From the NCBI GenBank assembly GCA_041392475.1, contig JAWKLZ010000003.1, positions 1,013,501 through 1,077,500 on the forward strand: a stretch of 64,000 nt of DNA. Reading direction: 5' to 3'. Position numbers and translations under genes: made by a program. Shown one piece after another: positions 46,241 through 54,594 of this stretch. The stretch comes from Chitinophagales bacterium. Lineage in GTDB: Bacteria > Bacteroidota > Bacteroidia > Chitinophagales > UBA2359. The first letter of the stretch is position 1. Each line of letters opens with the position of its first letter. The notes under the pieces were generated by a model that saw only the letters and a program-made list of their open reading frames with translations, was not told where the DNA came from and searched no databases.

Positions 46241-47035
46241 ATGACAAACTTTAACTTAATTCCATTTGCAAATGATGAAGAATCTAAGTCTTTTGTTATA
46301 GTAAAGGGAAGGTTCACAGCTATTTCTGGCATAAGAGTAGATATTTTAGAGTATGATAATACTAAACAAATATTGAAGGTAAGAGCAGAACAAGTAGTAT
46401 TAAAAAATACAATTAGAAGTTCTAAACGTATTTGTGAAAGTATTATGTCACTCTTTCAAAAAATTCGAGAAAGAGGAATAATGATTCATATTGTAGCATT
46501 AACTTTCAAACCCGATTTCTCGAAAGTTACTTCTACATTTATAAAAGAAAAAATAGCTCGCTATGATATAAAACAAGTTGATTTGGTGTATTTTATGGGT
46601 TTAGACAAAACCACTATAAGCCTCCACTTAAAAGGTGAACGCTTGACCAACTATACAAAGGCAGCTTACTTTTATTTGTTTAGAGTTTTTGACCGTTTTA
46701 GAGCAATTCAAGCGGGAAAAGCAGCATTAGAAAGAAGTGAAAAGTTTAGGAGGGGTGAAGAAATCGACCGTAATAAAAAGACAAATTGGATACCATTGGA
46801 TTATCAACCTAATTTTGATATAATTACGGCTGCTTATATTCGTGAACAAAAAAAGAAGTATGAAATCAAAAACAAGGATTTGGTCAAACAAATGGGCTTG
46901 GATAAATCTACGATGAGTTTAATTGTAAATGGTGGATACAAATTAACCAAACCAATCAAAGCTGCTTTCTTTCATTATTTCTATGCTTTTCAAATGAGCA
47001 TAGAAGATTTGGAAAACTATACTCTGGCTAAATAG
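46241..47035 (+). CDS. DNA-binding regulator with two tandem XRE-like HTH domains
   Basis: 264 residues from the preferred ATG (an in-frame ATG at 46196 adds 15). The N-terminal 90 residues are a beta-rich domain of unknown type. Then come two clearly duplicated units of about 65 residues: one around PDFSKVTSTFIKEK with MGLDKTTISLHLKGE (about 92-160), and one around PNFDIITAAYIREQ with MGLDKSTMSLIVNGG (about 195-258). Each has the HTH pattern with a Thr/Ser-rich recognition helix and then a K-A-A-x-F/Y segment. It faces the cargo operon and is a candidate repressor of the island. It is the only plus-strand gene of the cargo block. Confidence 0.8.
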   Translation: MTNFNLIPFANDEESKSFVIVKGRFTAISGIRVDILEYDNTKQILKVRAEQVVLKNTIRSSKRICESIMSLFQKIRERGIMIHIVALTFKPDFSKVTSTFIKEKIARYDIKQVDLVYFMGLDKTTISLHLKGERLTNYTKAAYFYLFRVFDRFRAIQAGKAALERSEKFRRGEEIDRNKKTNWIPLDYQPNFDIITAAYIREQKKKYEIKNKDLVKQMGLDKSTMSLIVNGGYKLTKPIKAAFFHYFYAFQMSIEDLENYTLAK

Positions 47036-47042
47036 CAGTAAC

Positions 47043-47669
47043 CTAAAATATTTTTTTCAACTCCGCTCTCATATCCTCTCTTGTATATTGATTTAACCTA
47101 TGCCTAAGTTTCAACAACTTTTTAAAATTCTTAGTAGGTTCACCATTGTAATAGTTTCGATGATACTTGGGAGCATCCCAAATAAATTCTTTTTCCAACC
47201 GTCTTATCTTCATGCCCATTCCAATAACCCCACTATTCAAAGCCCTAAATTTTTTGGTATGGGTTTGCTTGTCGTAAATGAGATAAGGAAAGGAGGAACG
47301 ATGTAAGAAATAATATTCTTGTGGAGGTTTGTAGAGCTTCAAACAGCGTTTGCCTGTATTTGGACAAAGGAAGTAATATCGAACACCTTTTCCAATGTTC
47401 ATAGGTACGGTGACTAATGGTATTCGATAGTCTATTTCCTTCAATACTTCATTAAAACGGCTCGCTGTATATTGAAATTGAATGAAACTATCCTCTTTTG
47501 AGGTAGAAACCGCAATATTATACCTTGCAATTTCCGTTTTTCTACGTGAAACGGTAATGATTCCAGATTTGTAGTTATCGGGTTTTAAATAGCCCCATTT
47601 GCGTAAGTCTTTCAAAGATAGTATCAAACAATCTTCTACTTTTGTAGAATGTGTGCCAAAATATCCCAT
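47043..47669 (-). CDS. unknown island protein with a CPxTGKRC motif
   Basis: Not recognised. 208 residues. The centre has YYFLCPNTGKRCLKLY (about 109-124), a Cys-x-x-x-x-x-x-Cys knuckle seen in some mobile-element and phage proteins; the C-terminal part is basic and helical (RLEKEF, LRHRLNQYTREDM). It is the last gene of the minus-strand cargo run, 70 bp after darG, but has its own copy of the upstream motif shared with the RM gene, so it may be transcribed separately. It could be DNA-binding. Confidence 0.65.
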   Translation of the reverse strand: MGYFGTHSTKVEDCLILSLKDLRKWGYLKPDNYKSGIITVSRRKTEIARYNIAVSTSKEDSFIQFQYTASRFNEVLKEIDYRIPLVTVPMNIGKGVRYYFLCPNTGKRCLKLYKPPQEYYFLHRSSFPYLIYDKQTHTKKFRALNSGVIGMGMKIRRLEKEFIWDAPKYHRNYYNGEPTKNFKKLLKLRHRLNQYTREDMRAELKKIF

Positions 47670-47691
47670 AATTTTATTTTTTAGACACTCT

Positions 47692-47717
47692 CAAAATGAC
47701 CTAAATCTTTAAGAAAT
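47692..47717 (-). promoter_or_regulatory. shared island upstream motif, copy 1
   Basis: On the minus strand, ATTTCTTAAAGATTTAGG continues into a TCATTTTG -7-like stretch, 23 bp before the start of the gene at 47669. About 24 of 27 positions match 52474-52500 before the RM gene. It probably contains a promoter and an operator. Confidence 0.6.
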
Positions 47718-47739
47718 CGGCAATTTCAAAACCTATCAA

Positions 47740-48819
47740 TTAGTTCAATAAAGCCGTTTCAAACTCTTTCAATCGGCTTACCGTTGCCTCCACATAGTAA
47801 GGTTTCATTAGTTTTGCTTTTCGGTTGCTCCAATTGGCAATTGCTGATAAAAGCAAGTCCGTATTTTGTAGGAGAGTTTTATCTTCATTGGCTAAATAAT
47901 CAATAGTGGCTAACAGTTCCATTCCCAAAGGTGATTCAAAACCATCTATCAATTCCGATAATTTGGCAAATGCTTCTTTATCTTCTGACCTTTTGATTTT
48001 TTGAAGGGATTGTTCTATTTCTGGAATCTTGGAGGCTTCTATCTTGATTCTATCAAATGCCTTTGCTTCTTTGTATTTCGTACCGTCTAAATAGTAACCT
48101 TCTAAATCATCTAAAGCATGGCGCAAATTATCGGCATAGGGCCCGTATAGATGTCTTTCAAATTGGAGTCCTAAGTTTGCACCCAATCTTTGTAGTAAGT
48201 AGGCTAATTTATGCACCTCCAATATAGTGAGGTCGTATTCCAGTTCTTTGTATCGAATGATACTGTTTAGAATCAAACTCCTAAATTGGGTTAATTCAGG
48301 GGCTTTTTTGGTGCGCTTTCGTTTGGAGGTATAGGCTATTTCAGAAGGTTCAAAAAGAATAACCTCTACTTCAATTGTTGATTCTTCTACCTCAATAGTC
48401 AATTCAGATAGCACCTTTTCCATCAATGGTTTGACGGCTTCCCACTTCAAACCACCATTGCCACAACCAAGCGGAGGAATAGCAATAGATTGAATGTTGT
48501 TAGCCTTTATTACCTCCACCAAATCTTTCAAACCTTCCTCAATAAACACCATTTGAGATTTCCCCCTCCAATGTTGCTTTGTGGGGAAATTGATAATGTA
48601 TTTGGGGTTTTGGAGTTCCATTGTGGGTGTCACCAACATTTTGCCTACTTGCAGTTTTCCGTTTTTGTGTGCCTTGTGGTAGGCTTCAAAATTCTTTGGA
48701 TAGCGTTCTTTGAATTGCAGGGCAATACCTTTGCCCATTACACCAACGGTATTAACGGTGTTTACCAATGCTTGTACTTTTTCGTCAAATAGGTTGCCTT
48801 TTTTGTAGTTGATAGCCAT
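47740..48819 (-). CDS. darG: DarG antitoxin, macrodomain DNA ADP-ribosylglycohydrolase
   Basis: 359 residues, the size of DarG. The N-terminal macrodomain (1-155) has NTVNTVGVMGKGIALQF (about 17-33) and IPPLGCGNGGLKW (about 113-125), the ADP-ribose-binding loops that remove ADP-ribose from thymidine in DNA. The C-terminal domain (about 175-359; EVHKLAYLLQRLGANLGLQF, ERHLYGPYADNL) is the DarG-specific region that binds and blocks the toxin. It follows darT by 66 bp, in the usual toxin-antitoxin order. Confidence 0.93.
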   Translation of the reverse strand: MAINYKKGNLFDEKVQALVNTVNTVGVMGKGIALQFKERYPKNFEAYHKAHKNGKLQVGKMLVTPTMELQNPKYIINFPTKQHWRGKSQMVFIEEGLKDLVEVIKANNIQSIAIPPLGCGNGGLKWEAVKPLMEKVLSELTIEVEESTIEVEVILFEPSEIAYTSKRKRTKKAPELTQFRSLILNSIIRYKELEYDLTILEVHKLAYLLQRLGANLGLQFERHLYGPYADNLRHALDDLEGYYLDGTKYKEAKAFDRIKIEASKIPEIEQSLQKIKRSEDKEAFAKLSELIDGFESPLGMELLATIDYLANEDKTLLQNTDLLLSAIANWSNRKAKLMKPYYVEATVSRLKEFETALLN

Positions 48820-48885
48820 AAGTTTGTATTGTGTAAATTGTTGGAGGTTGATTTTAGTTGGTGGCAGTGGGCTTTATACTTAGGC

Positions 48886-49545
48886 TTATGGAAAAAACCA
48901 CTTTTTGCGTACTTGTGCAATAATATTCCTTTTGGCTTTCTGTACCAAATTATCTACATGGTTTTTCATATTTTCATCCAAAACCACTATCATTTTAACG
49001 CACTCAATAGGCAGATGGTTGTAAACTAAAAATTCTGCCATTCTCTTACGTTTTCGGTCATTGTCTTCTGGTGTATCGTTCCAATACTTCAAACGCATGG
49101 TATCCCAATCTATTCTTTCCAAATCCTTTACATCGTTGTAATATTGGGTAAAGTTCATAATTGCATGACCATCTGTAAACACATATTGAAGGGAACTATC
49201 TGCTATGATTTGGGCTTTGCTCACCAAATAAACGATTTCCCTTTGAAGTGGAGGGCTGTCACTTTTGGAATAGACATTGTACAACATGGGGGAACGTGGA
49301 GCAAAGTAAAAAGGCACATAGTCCGACAAAACACCATTGGGAGCTATGGGAATACGAAATTTATCACGTTTGGAAATGATGTCGCCTGAACCAATGGGCG
49401 CAAAATTGGGGTCTTGTGGTTGGCAGTATCGACAATGCAAACCCTGTTCAAGAATGAATGGTAGGTTGTCAATGTGGGTTATCCGAAAAATAGCCCCTTG
49501 CTGTGGACTGATAATGTTTGTTTCAAACTGGTATATCGGGTTCAT
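48886..49545 (-). CDS. darT: DarT toxin, ssDNA thymidine ADP-ribosyltransferase
   Basis: 219 residues (DUF4433/DarT family). FRITHIDNLPFILEQGLHC (about 21-39) is the hallmark N-terminal segment; VPFYFAPRSPMLYNVY (about 76-91) and the EIVYLVSK strand (about 104-111) complete the NAD-binding fold, with the C-terminal half carrying the ADP-ribosylating-turn and catalytic Glu region (AEFLVYNHLPIECVKMIVV). It modifies thymidine in single-stranded DNA using NAD+, halting host or phage replication; it is reversed by DarG. It begins 34 bp after the RM gene end, so probably shares its transcript. Confidence 0.93.
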   Translation of the reverse strand: MNPIYQFETNIISPQQGAIFRITHIDNLPFILEQGLHCRYCQPQDPNFAPIGSGDIISKRDKFRIPIAPNGVLSDYVPFYFAPRSPMLYNVYSKSDSPPLQREIVYLVSKAQIIADSSLQYVFTDGHAIMNFTQYYNDVKDLERIDWDTMRLKYWNDTPEDNDRKRKRMAEFLVYNHLPIECVKMIVVLDENMKNHVDNLVQKAKRNIIAQVRKKWFFP

Positions 49546-49578
49546 TGGATTGATGTCATTTTCTGATTGAAGAAATAC

Positions 49579-52434
49579 CTACCCCAAAAATTTTACACAA
49601 TCCTCACTCACAAATTCCGCTTTGTTTTCTACCCAATCTGGCAGACCAGGAGCTTGCACCTGTTCCCCTTTTAGTTCCTTATCTGCAACGTTGAAATTGA
49701 GTTCAAGCAATTGGGAAAGCACATCTTTTCTTTTGTCAAAACCATACGCCTCCATTACTGCATTGTCTAATTGTTGATGCAGGGTTTTGATAGGGTTGCT
49801 TCCATCTTGTTCGACAATACGGTATAAATCCCTTAAACTGTATTGGTATTTCTGCATAATGGCAGTACGTTTTTCCCTCAATGTTTTGGCAGCTTTTGCC
49901 ACTTTTTTGATTTGGGATAAGGTAGGATTTTGAGGAAAAGGAAAGGTATCCCATACTGTATTTGTAGTATAACGATAACGACCTTCTAACGTTGAACATT
50001 TAGCTTTCCACCATTCCCAATGTAATTTTGATTGAATGATACCAAATGTAAAATCATCTTCAAAGGCAAACACCATTAAAGCATCATTGGGATTTATTGT
50101 TGTTGAAACAAAGTCAAATATTGGTCTTAATGAAATTCTTGAACAAACTATATACCTTTTAAAATCTGTAATAGATTGAAGCATATCCTTTCGTCCATAG
50201 GATATTTGCCACCATTTATTGTAAAAATTAATGTGGTGTTTATTGGTCTTGGCTTTAGGATTCTTCTCTAATAGAGTTTTATTTTTTAGTGCTTGTGCTT
50301 CTGCTTTTTTCTTCCTATCTGGTAAAACTCTTTGGCTTACGACTGTATAAGGAATTTTGTAAGATGCAGCCTCAAACTGGTCTTTTTGTGTGAAATCAAT
50401 TACAAATCTTTTAGGTTGAGATTGGAAATTAGAAACAAACTCATTTCCATTTAAAAAAGGCTTCATTACTTCACTCGCTTTCTTTTCCTTGCTCAATAGC
50501 TCTATTGCTTTATTGGAGGATAAAAGAAAGCCATTGTGTCCATGTGTTTGACCTTGAAATACACTTTTAGGATTTTTATTCACCTTCAATACTTTGGCTT
50601 TAGTTACATCTGTTTTTACACTAAGGCTGCTATTGATGTACTCCAATTCTATACCATTCATTTTGCCTTTTTCACCTTCAATGTAAAGTAGTTTCTTATC
50701 CTCATATTCTCCTTTATTCCAACATACAATAGAGACGCTAACTGCTGCATCACCAGACCAACTTTGTGAAGAAACAGCATTGAAGATTGTACCATTGTTG
50801 TTTACAATGTAATCTAAACCACCTTCTCGACTGTAATTTTGACGAATGGTATTTGTACCTACCAATCCTGCATAAGCACCTTCTTTCATTACTTTATGTG
50901 CTTTGTAAAACCAATAGACACAAAAATCAGCATGACCAGAAATTTCGGGATAAGCGTTCCAAAGTTTGTTCAAATATTCGCCTCCAAATTCTTCTTGCAT
51001 TTTGTTTTTGGATTGATACGGTGGATTTCCTATAATTACATCTGCTTCATGCCATTTGGTAAACAAAGCATCAGCACAAATAATATTGTTGTCCAGATTG
51101 TCCAAAGGTAGAGCTTTTTCCAACTCCAAAGCCAATTCAGTTTGTTGGGTATCTATCCAGTTTCGGGTTTCTTTGATGGCAATTTCTTTGGCAAGCATCA
51201 GCGTAACCTTTGCCAATTCTACGGCAAAAGGATTGAGGTCAATACCATGAAATTGTTTTGGACTGACCAAACTCATTATCCCTACCTTTTTTGCACTTTT
51301 GGGGTATTCAAGGTGAATTTTGTTGAGGATGTCCATTTCCAAACGCTTCAATTCTCTATAAGCGATATACAAGAAATTTCCACTTCCACAAGCAGGGTCT
51401 AATACTTGGTATTCTGTAATTTCTTTACGCAATTGAAGCAATTCAGTGAGCGAATCGGCTTTGTTGATTCGGGTTCTCCACGGTTGGATAATGGTAGGGT
51501 GAACAATTTTGTAAATGTCTAATTCATCTGTAAAGTGTGCGCCAAAGATGTGTCTTTTGCCTTCATCCATGCTACTTTGAAAGATTGTTCCAAAGATGGC
51601 AGGATGCACCTTTCCCCAATAGGCTTTGCTTGCTTGCAGTAGGTCGTATAGTTCCTTTTTATTGAGTTCGATTGGGTCTGGATTGGTGAACAATCCACCA
51701 TTGAAGTAAGCAATATCTTTGTATCTACCTCCTCTGGCAGCTTTGGGGTTTGCCATTTGTTGAAACAGACCACCAATTAGGTCATAAGAGCTTTCCCCAT
51801 TGTTTAAACATTCATTGAGGAGGTTGGTAAAAAAGCCCTCTGGCAATAGTTCATAATCCTCTGCAAACATGGCGAACACACACTGCAATATAAAACGCTG
51901 TGAACGCTGCCTATCTTCTCCACGTTCTACCAAAGCAAAAAATACCTTTGCCACTTTGTCGGCTGCATCTCTGGTAACTTCCACCAGATTGTTTTCAAAG
52001 ATGGGTTCTTTGGGAATAGGAAAAAGAAAGTTTAGAGCAGAATGTCTTTTTTCAAGATTGACCAATTTGATTTTATCCAGTGGTTCGTCTTGCTTGCTAA
52101 AGTCATAAATCCAAAATTCATCAAAATTGCATAGGATACAATATTGGGGTTGATTGGGGCGCAATTTCCACCAATAATCAAACACCTGTGAACGGTGGCT
52201 ATCCAATTTTGAACCTCTTTTTTTCATTTCGATAATCACCCTATCACCCCAAAGTAAATCTGCAAATCGGGTACTTTTCTTACCTTTTACTCTAAATTCA
52301 AGACTTGCCCCTGCTTCTTTGTATCCTTCGTGTCCAAAGGCTTGAAATAGTCTATCACAAAATACCTGTGCTTCTCCTTTTTCGTCACCGTCCAAACGGC
52401 TCACATATTGGATGAATTTTTGAATGGTCTGCAT
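49579..52434 (-). CDS. single-chain type IIG restriction-modification enzyme (MmeI-like)
   Basis: 951 residues from MQTIQKF (an ATG at 52476 would lie inside the -7 element). The N-terminal endonuclease domain has the PD-(D/E)xK pattern: D59 in FADLLWGD, E69 and K71 in VIIEMKK. A helical linker follows, then an N6-adenine methyltransferase with DPACGSGNF (about 345-353) and NPPY (about 468-471). A C-terminal target-recognition domain (about 600-900) has the RYRYTTNTVWDTFPF segment. Cutting and methylation would reside in one chain, so no partner genes are needed. It heads the cargo run RM-darT-darG. Confidence 0.92.
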   Translation of the reverse strand: MQTIQKFIQYVSRLDGDEKGEAQVFCDRLFQAFGHEGYKEAGASLEFRVKGKKSTRFADLLWGDRVIIEMKKRGSKLDSHRSQVFDYWWKLRPNQPQYCILCNFDEFWIYDFSKQDEPLDKIKLVNLEKRHSALNFLFPIPKEPIFENNLVEVTRDAADKVAKVFFALVERGEDRQRSQRFILQCVFAMFAEDYELLPEGFFTNLLNECLNNGESSYDLIGGLFQQMANPKAARGGRYKDIAYFNGGLFTNPDPIELNKKELYDLLQASKAYWGKVHPAIFGTIFQSSMDEGKRHIFGAHFTDELDIYKIVHPTIIQPWRTRINKADSLTELLQLRKEITEYQVLDPACGSGNFLYIAYRELKRLEMDILNKIHLEYPKSAKKVGIMSLVSPKQFHGIDLNPFAVELAKVTLMLAKEIAIKETRNWIDTQQTELALELEKALPLDNLDNNIICADALFTKWHEADVIIGNPPYQSKNKMQEEFGGEYLNKLWNAYPEISGHADFCVYWFYKAHKVMKEGAYAGLVGTNTIRQNYSREGGLDYIVNNNGTIFNAVSSQSWSGDAAVSVSIVCWNKGEYEDKKLLYIEGEKGKMNGIELEYINSSLSVKTDVTKAKVLKVNKNPKSVFQGQTHGHNGFLLSSNKAIELLSKEKKASEVMKPFLNGNEFVSNFQSQPKRFVIDFTQKDQFEAASYKIPYTVVSQRVLPDRKKKAEAQALKNKTLLEKNPKAKTNKHHINFYNKWWQISYGRKDMLQSITDFKRYIVCSRISLRPIFDFVSTTINPNDALMVFAFEDDFTFGIIQSKLHWEWWKAKCSTLEGRYRYTTNTVWDTFPFPQNPTLSQIKKVAKAAKTLREKRTAIMQKYQYSLRDLYRIVEQDGSNPIKTLHQQLDNAVMEAYGFDKRKDVLSQLLELNFNVADKELKGEQVQAPGLPDWVENKAEFVSEDCVKFLG

Positions 52435-52473
52435 ATCAATAGAGTAATGGTTGTTTTTTTTGAAGTCAAAGCA

Positions 52474-52500
52474 CAAAAATAACCTAAATCTTTAAGGAAT
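52474..52500 (-). promoter_or_regulatory. shared island upstream motif, copy 2, with RM promoter
   Basis: On the minus strand, CTTAAAGATTTAGGT is followed by TATTTTTG (perfect TAnnTTTG), 39 bp before the RM start at 52434. It matches 47692-47717. No TTG is at -33; the conserved CTTAAAGATTTAGG may replace it or be an operator. Confidence 0.65.
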
Positions 52501-52610
52501 TGCATATACCGTTCCTTTTTAAACATGAGTGACAAGGTAAGTTTAGAGAAATTACAATAGAAGATATTGCAGAATTGGACAAATGAACCGTACACCATTA
52601 AAATACAACC

Positions 52611-52753
52611 ATGATGGATTTTTTAACTAAAGTTGAATTATTTGTTATTAAGCTTAATGTAAGGGGAGGTAGATTAAAAGAATCAATGCAATAGATGGTA
52701 AGGAAAAGGAATACACTTTGAGAATTGCGAGGGATTGCAGATATGAAGCGTAA
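52611..52753 (+). pseudogene. possible decayed ORF fragments
   Basis: Short plus-strand frames look coding-like but are broken: a 27-codon frame (MMDFLTKVELFVIKLN...) stops at about 52694, and an overlapping frame without a start reads RINAIDGKEKEYTLRIAR up to 52753. They may be the remains of one gene with a frameshift. Weak evidence. Confidence 0.3.
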
Positions 52754-52770
52754 AACAGGCGCACAAAATC

Positions 52771-52790
52771 AAGGCTTTGGTCAAAGCCTT
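52771..52790. terminator. short strong hairpin
   Basis: AAGGCTTTG (52771-52779) pairs with CAAAGCCTT (52782-52790), with only two bases between, followed by TT. It may terminate or end the decayed region. Confidence 0.35.
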
Positions 52791-52838
52791 TTACTGGCTA
52801 AACAATAAAAAATAATTTGAATGGATGGAAATGGGGTA

Positions 52839-52955
52839 TTAATCACCATCACCTCTTCTTCTGAGTTCTTTTTGAAAATCACTCTCGTTGCTTCCTCCAC
52901 CACCACGAAAAAGGATATAAAGACCTATGATTATAACAACTCCTAAAATTTCCAT
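52839..52955 (-). CDS. 38-residue small membrane protein
   Basis: An ATG at 52953-52955 opens a frame reading MEILGVVIIIGLYILFR, then GGGGSNESDF and a basic end QKELRRRGDGD, stop at 52839. One clear membrane helix (residues 3-16), Gly-rich hinge, charged tail. It is intact although the surrounding kilobase is full of decayed sequence, which suggests selection. It lies between the RM gene and the primase-like gene on the same strand. Function unknown; it could be a membrane effector or accessory factor. Confidence 0.5.
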   Translation of the reverse strand: MEILGVVIIIGLYILFRGGGGSNESDFQKELRRRGDGD

Positions 52956-53113
52956 ACTGTATATGTTTTATTGTTAAAGAATGATTGTAAATATAAACTA
53001 TTTAATTCAAAATTGCAATACTATGACAATAAGAAGTCTTTTTTTTATTGGTTTTTAATCAAAAAATTACTGAAGTCTTTTTCATTAACCTTACAAATTT
53101 GAAAATTAGTCCA

Positions 53114-53357
53114 ATGAATATTAAAGAAAAAACAGTAAAAGCAGTTTTCAAGTTCACATTCTCAATGCCTTATATAATGTCACAAACTACACAGGTTTAG
53201 AAAGCGATTTAAGGGTAAATGAGTTACACGCATATCATAGACAATATCAAACTATAATGATTCAAAACAGGCTAACCCAACCGATTTAGGTGAAATTTTG
53301 AATGAGGTAGTTATTGAGCAGTACCAAGATTATTTTTTTCATTCCCCTAATTTATGA
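53114..53357 (+). pseudogene. frameshifted remnant of an unknown gene
   Basis: Three consecutive plus-strand frames join into one protein-like string: MNIKEKTVKAVFKFTFS (frame from 53114), then LNALYNVTNYTGLESDLRVN...IMIQNRLTQP (from 53161), then PTDLGEILNEVVIEQYQDYF to the TGA at 53355-53357. At least two frameshifts separate them. The family is not recognised. The rest of the 52,501-53,485 gap holds no other gene besides the 38-residue ORF. Confidence 0.55.
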
Positions 53358-53485
53358 CCTTTCCAATTTTAGGGAGCAAACTGGGGCAGTTTTTTTTGGT
53401 TGCTATGGCAATTTAGGTATGTGATTAGGCTGCTCTCTTTCTTATTAGAAGATTCATTATACAGTATTCCTTGCTATCTTTAAAT

Positions 53486-54514
53486 TTATTTATCCCAAAA
53501 CAAAGGGTAGTTATTTTCTGATAAGGCCCAACCAAAAGCCCTATCTCGCTTGATAAAATAGTCTGCAAGGTCGAAACCTCCACTCATATCTGATTGGGTA
53601 GCACGTTTTTCTAATAAATCCGACACAAGGATATTAAAGCCCATTTTACGCAATTGGTCGGCTTTTGTACTCCAATCAGTATAACAGCCCAAATCTGGAT
53701 ATAAGATAATCTTACGTCTATTTAGTGGCTTTATAACGTTTATATTCTTCCATTTACAACCATTTTTACCACCTGTTGCCAACCATAGGTATTTTGGCAT
53801 GATTACAGTCATTAGGATAGCGGTTTTCTCACTTTCGACAATGGCAATGATTTTATCAGGTTCTTTGCTCAATTGATGCTCTCCAAAAAAACACTGTGAT
53901 AGATGGGGTTCTTTTATACCCTGCTTTTTCAAAATTCCTTTTCCTTCAAAAAATATCTTGCTACGTCCTATATTTGGAGGTTCATCTTCCTTTATCCTTT
54001 TGCCTGTATCTGGATTGTAGAGCATTGTCTTTGCTTGTCGAACATTGCCGTTTATATCCACTTGCCAAAATACCGTTGCACCTCTCCACCGTCTTGCAGT
54101 TCCAATATTGAAGCGTTCTATCAATTGTTGAGTAACTTGTTTCTCAAACAAACTTTCCAAGTATCGGACAAAATGGTTTTCCTCATATCGTTTGAATGTT
54201 CCTTGCATCAGTGGAGGAGGAATATAGTTGATGATTGGAGGTTTGGGTTTTGGCAATATTCTGGGCTTGGGAATGTTGGGTTTTCTCCAATCCTCCACAA
54301 TGCCTTTTAAGAAATCAGGATTATCATTTAAAAGCTGTTTGGGTGTATAATGATAGCCACAACTTTGTTCTCTGTCACATCTTCCTACATAATCTGGTAA
54401 ATAGTCTTTTTCCTCATTGTCTCTATACCTCACAAAGCGTTTTTTCTCACAAGATGGACAAAGGAATTTTTTGGAACTTGGGTCTAATGAAAATCTATGT
54501 TGGGTTGAATACAT
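53486..54514 (-). CDS. primase-like protein: zinc finger plus Toprim (DUF6371 type)
   Basis: 342 residues from MYSTQHRFSLD; the longer start at 54586 would overlap the palindromic array and the upstream stop. The N-terminal zinc-finger region (CPSCEKKRF...GRCDREQSCGY, about 14-53) resembles CHC2 primase fingers. A Toprim-like domain follows (about 205-310): AIVESEKTAIL (Glu motif) and IILYPDLGCYTDW (Asp motif). It would make primers or process DNA for element replication. It follows the RepA-like gene by 71 bp, a gap filled by a six-half-site array. Confidence 0.78.
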   Translation of the reverse strand: MYSTQHRFSLDPSSKKFLCPSCEKKRFVRYRDNEEKDYLPDYVGRCDREQSCGYHYTPKQLLNDNPDFLKGIVEDWRKPNIPKPRILPKPKPPIINYIPPPLMQGTFKRYEENHFVRYLESLFEKQVTQQLIERFNIGTARRWRGATVFWQVDINGNVRQAKTMLYNPDTGKRIKEDEPPNIGRSKIFFEGKGILKKQGIKEPHLSQCFFGEHQLSKEPDKIIAIVESEKTAILMTVIMPKYLWLATGGKNGCKWKNINVIKPLNRRKIILYPDLGCYTDWSTKADQLRKMGFNILVSDLLEKRATQSDMSGGFDLADYFIKRDRAFGWALSENNYPLFWDK

Positions 54515-54542
54515 GATTGAAGAATTTGAAATTAACAAAATT

Positions 54543-54594
54543 GGTACAAGGTGGTACAGTTGGTACAGGTGTACCACTTGTACCATTATGTACC
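54543..54594. repeat. palindromic array of six GGTAC half-sites
   Basis: Three GGTAC (54543, 54553, 54562) are followed by three GTACC (54571, 54580, 54590), with 9-10 bp between starts, so half-sites lie on about the same helix face and the whole 52 bp is an imperfect palindrome. It fills the gap between the RepA-like and primase-like genes and overlaps the repA stop. Candidate replication origin (iteron-like) or operator of the replication module. Confidence 0.7.

Noticed and set aside
47740..49545. Macrodomain and DarT-like genes as a tRNA-repair or RNA-modification pair
   Set aside because: The THIDNLP hallmark, the toxin-antitoxin order and the DarG-type C-terminal domain fit DarTG much better.
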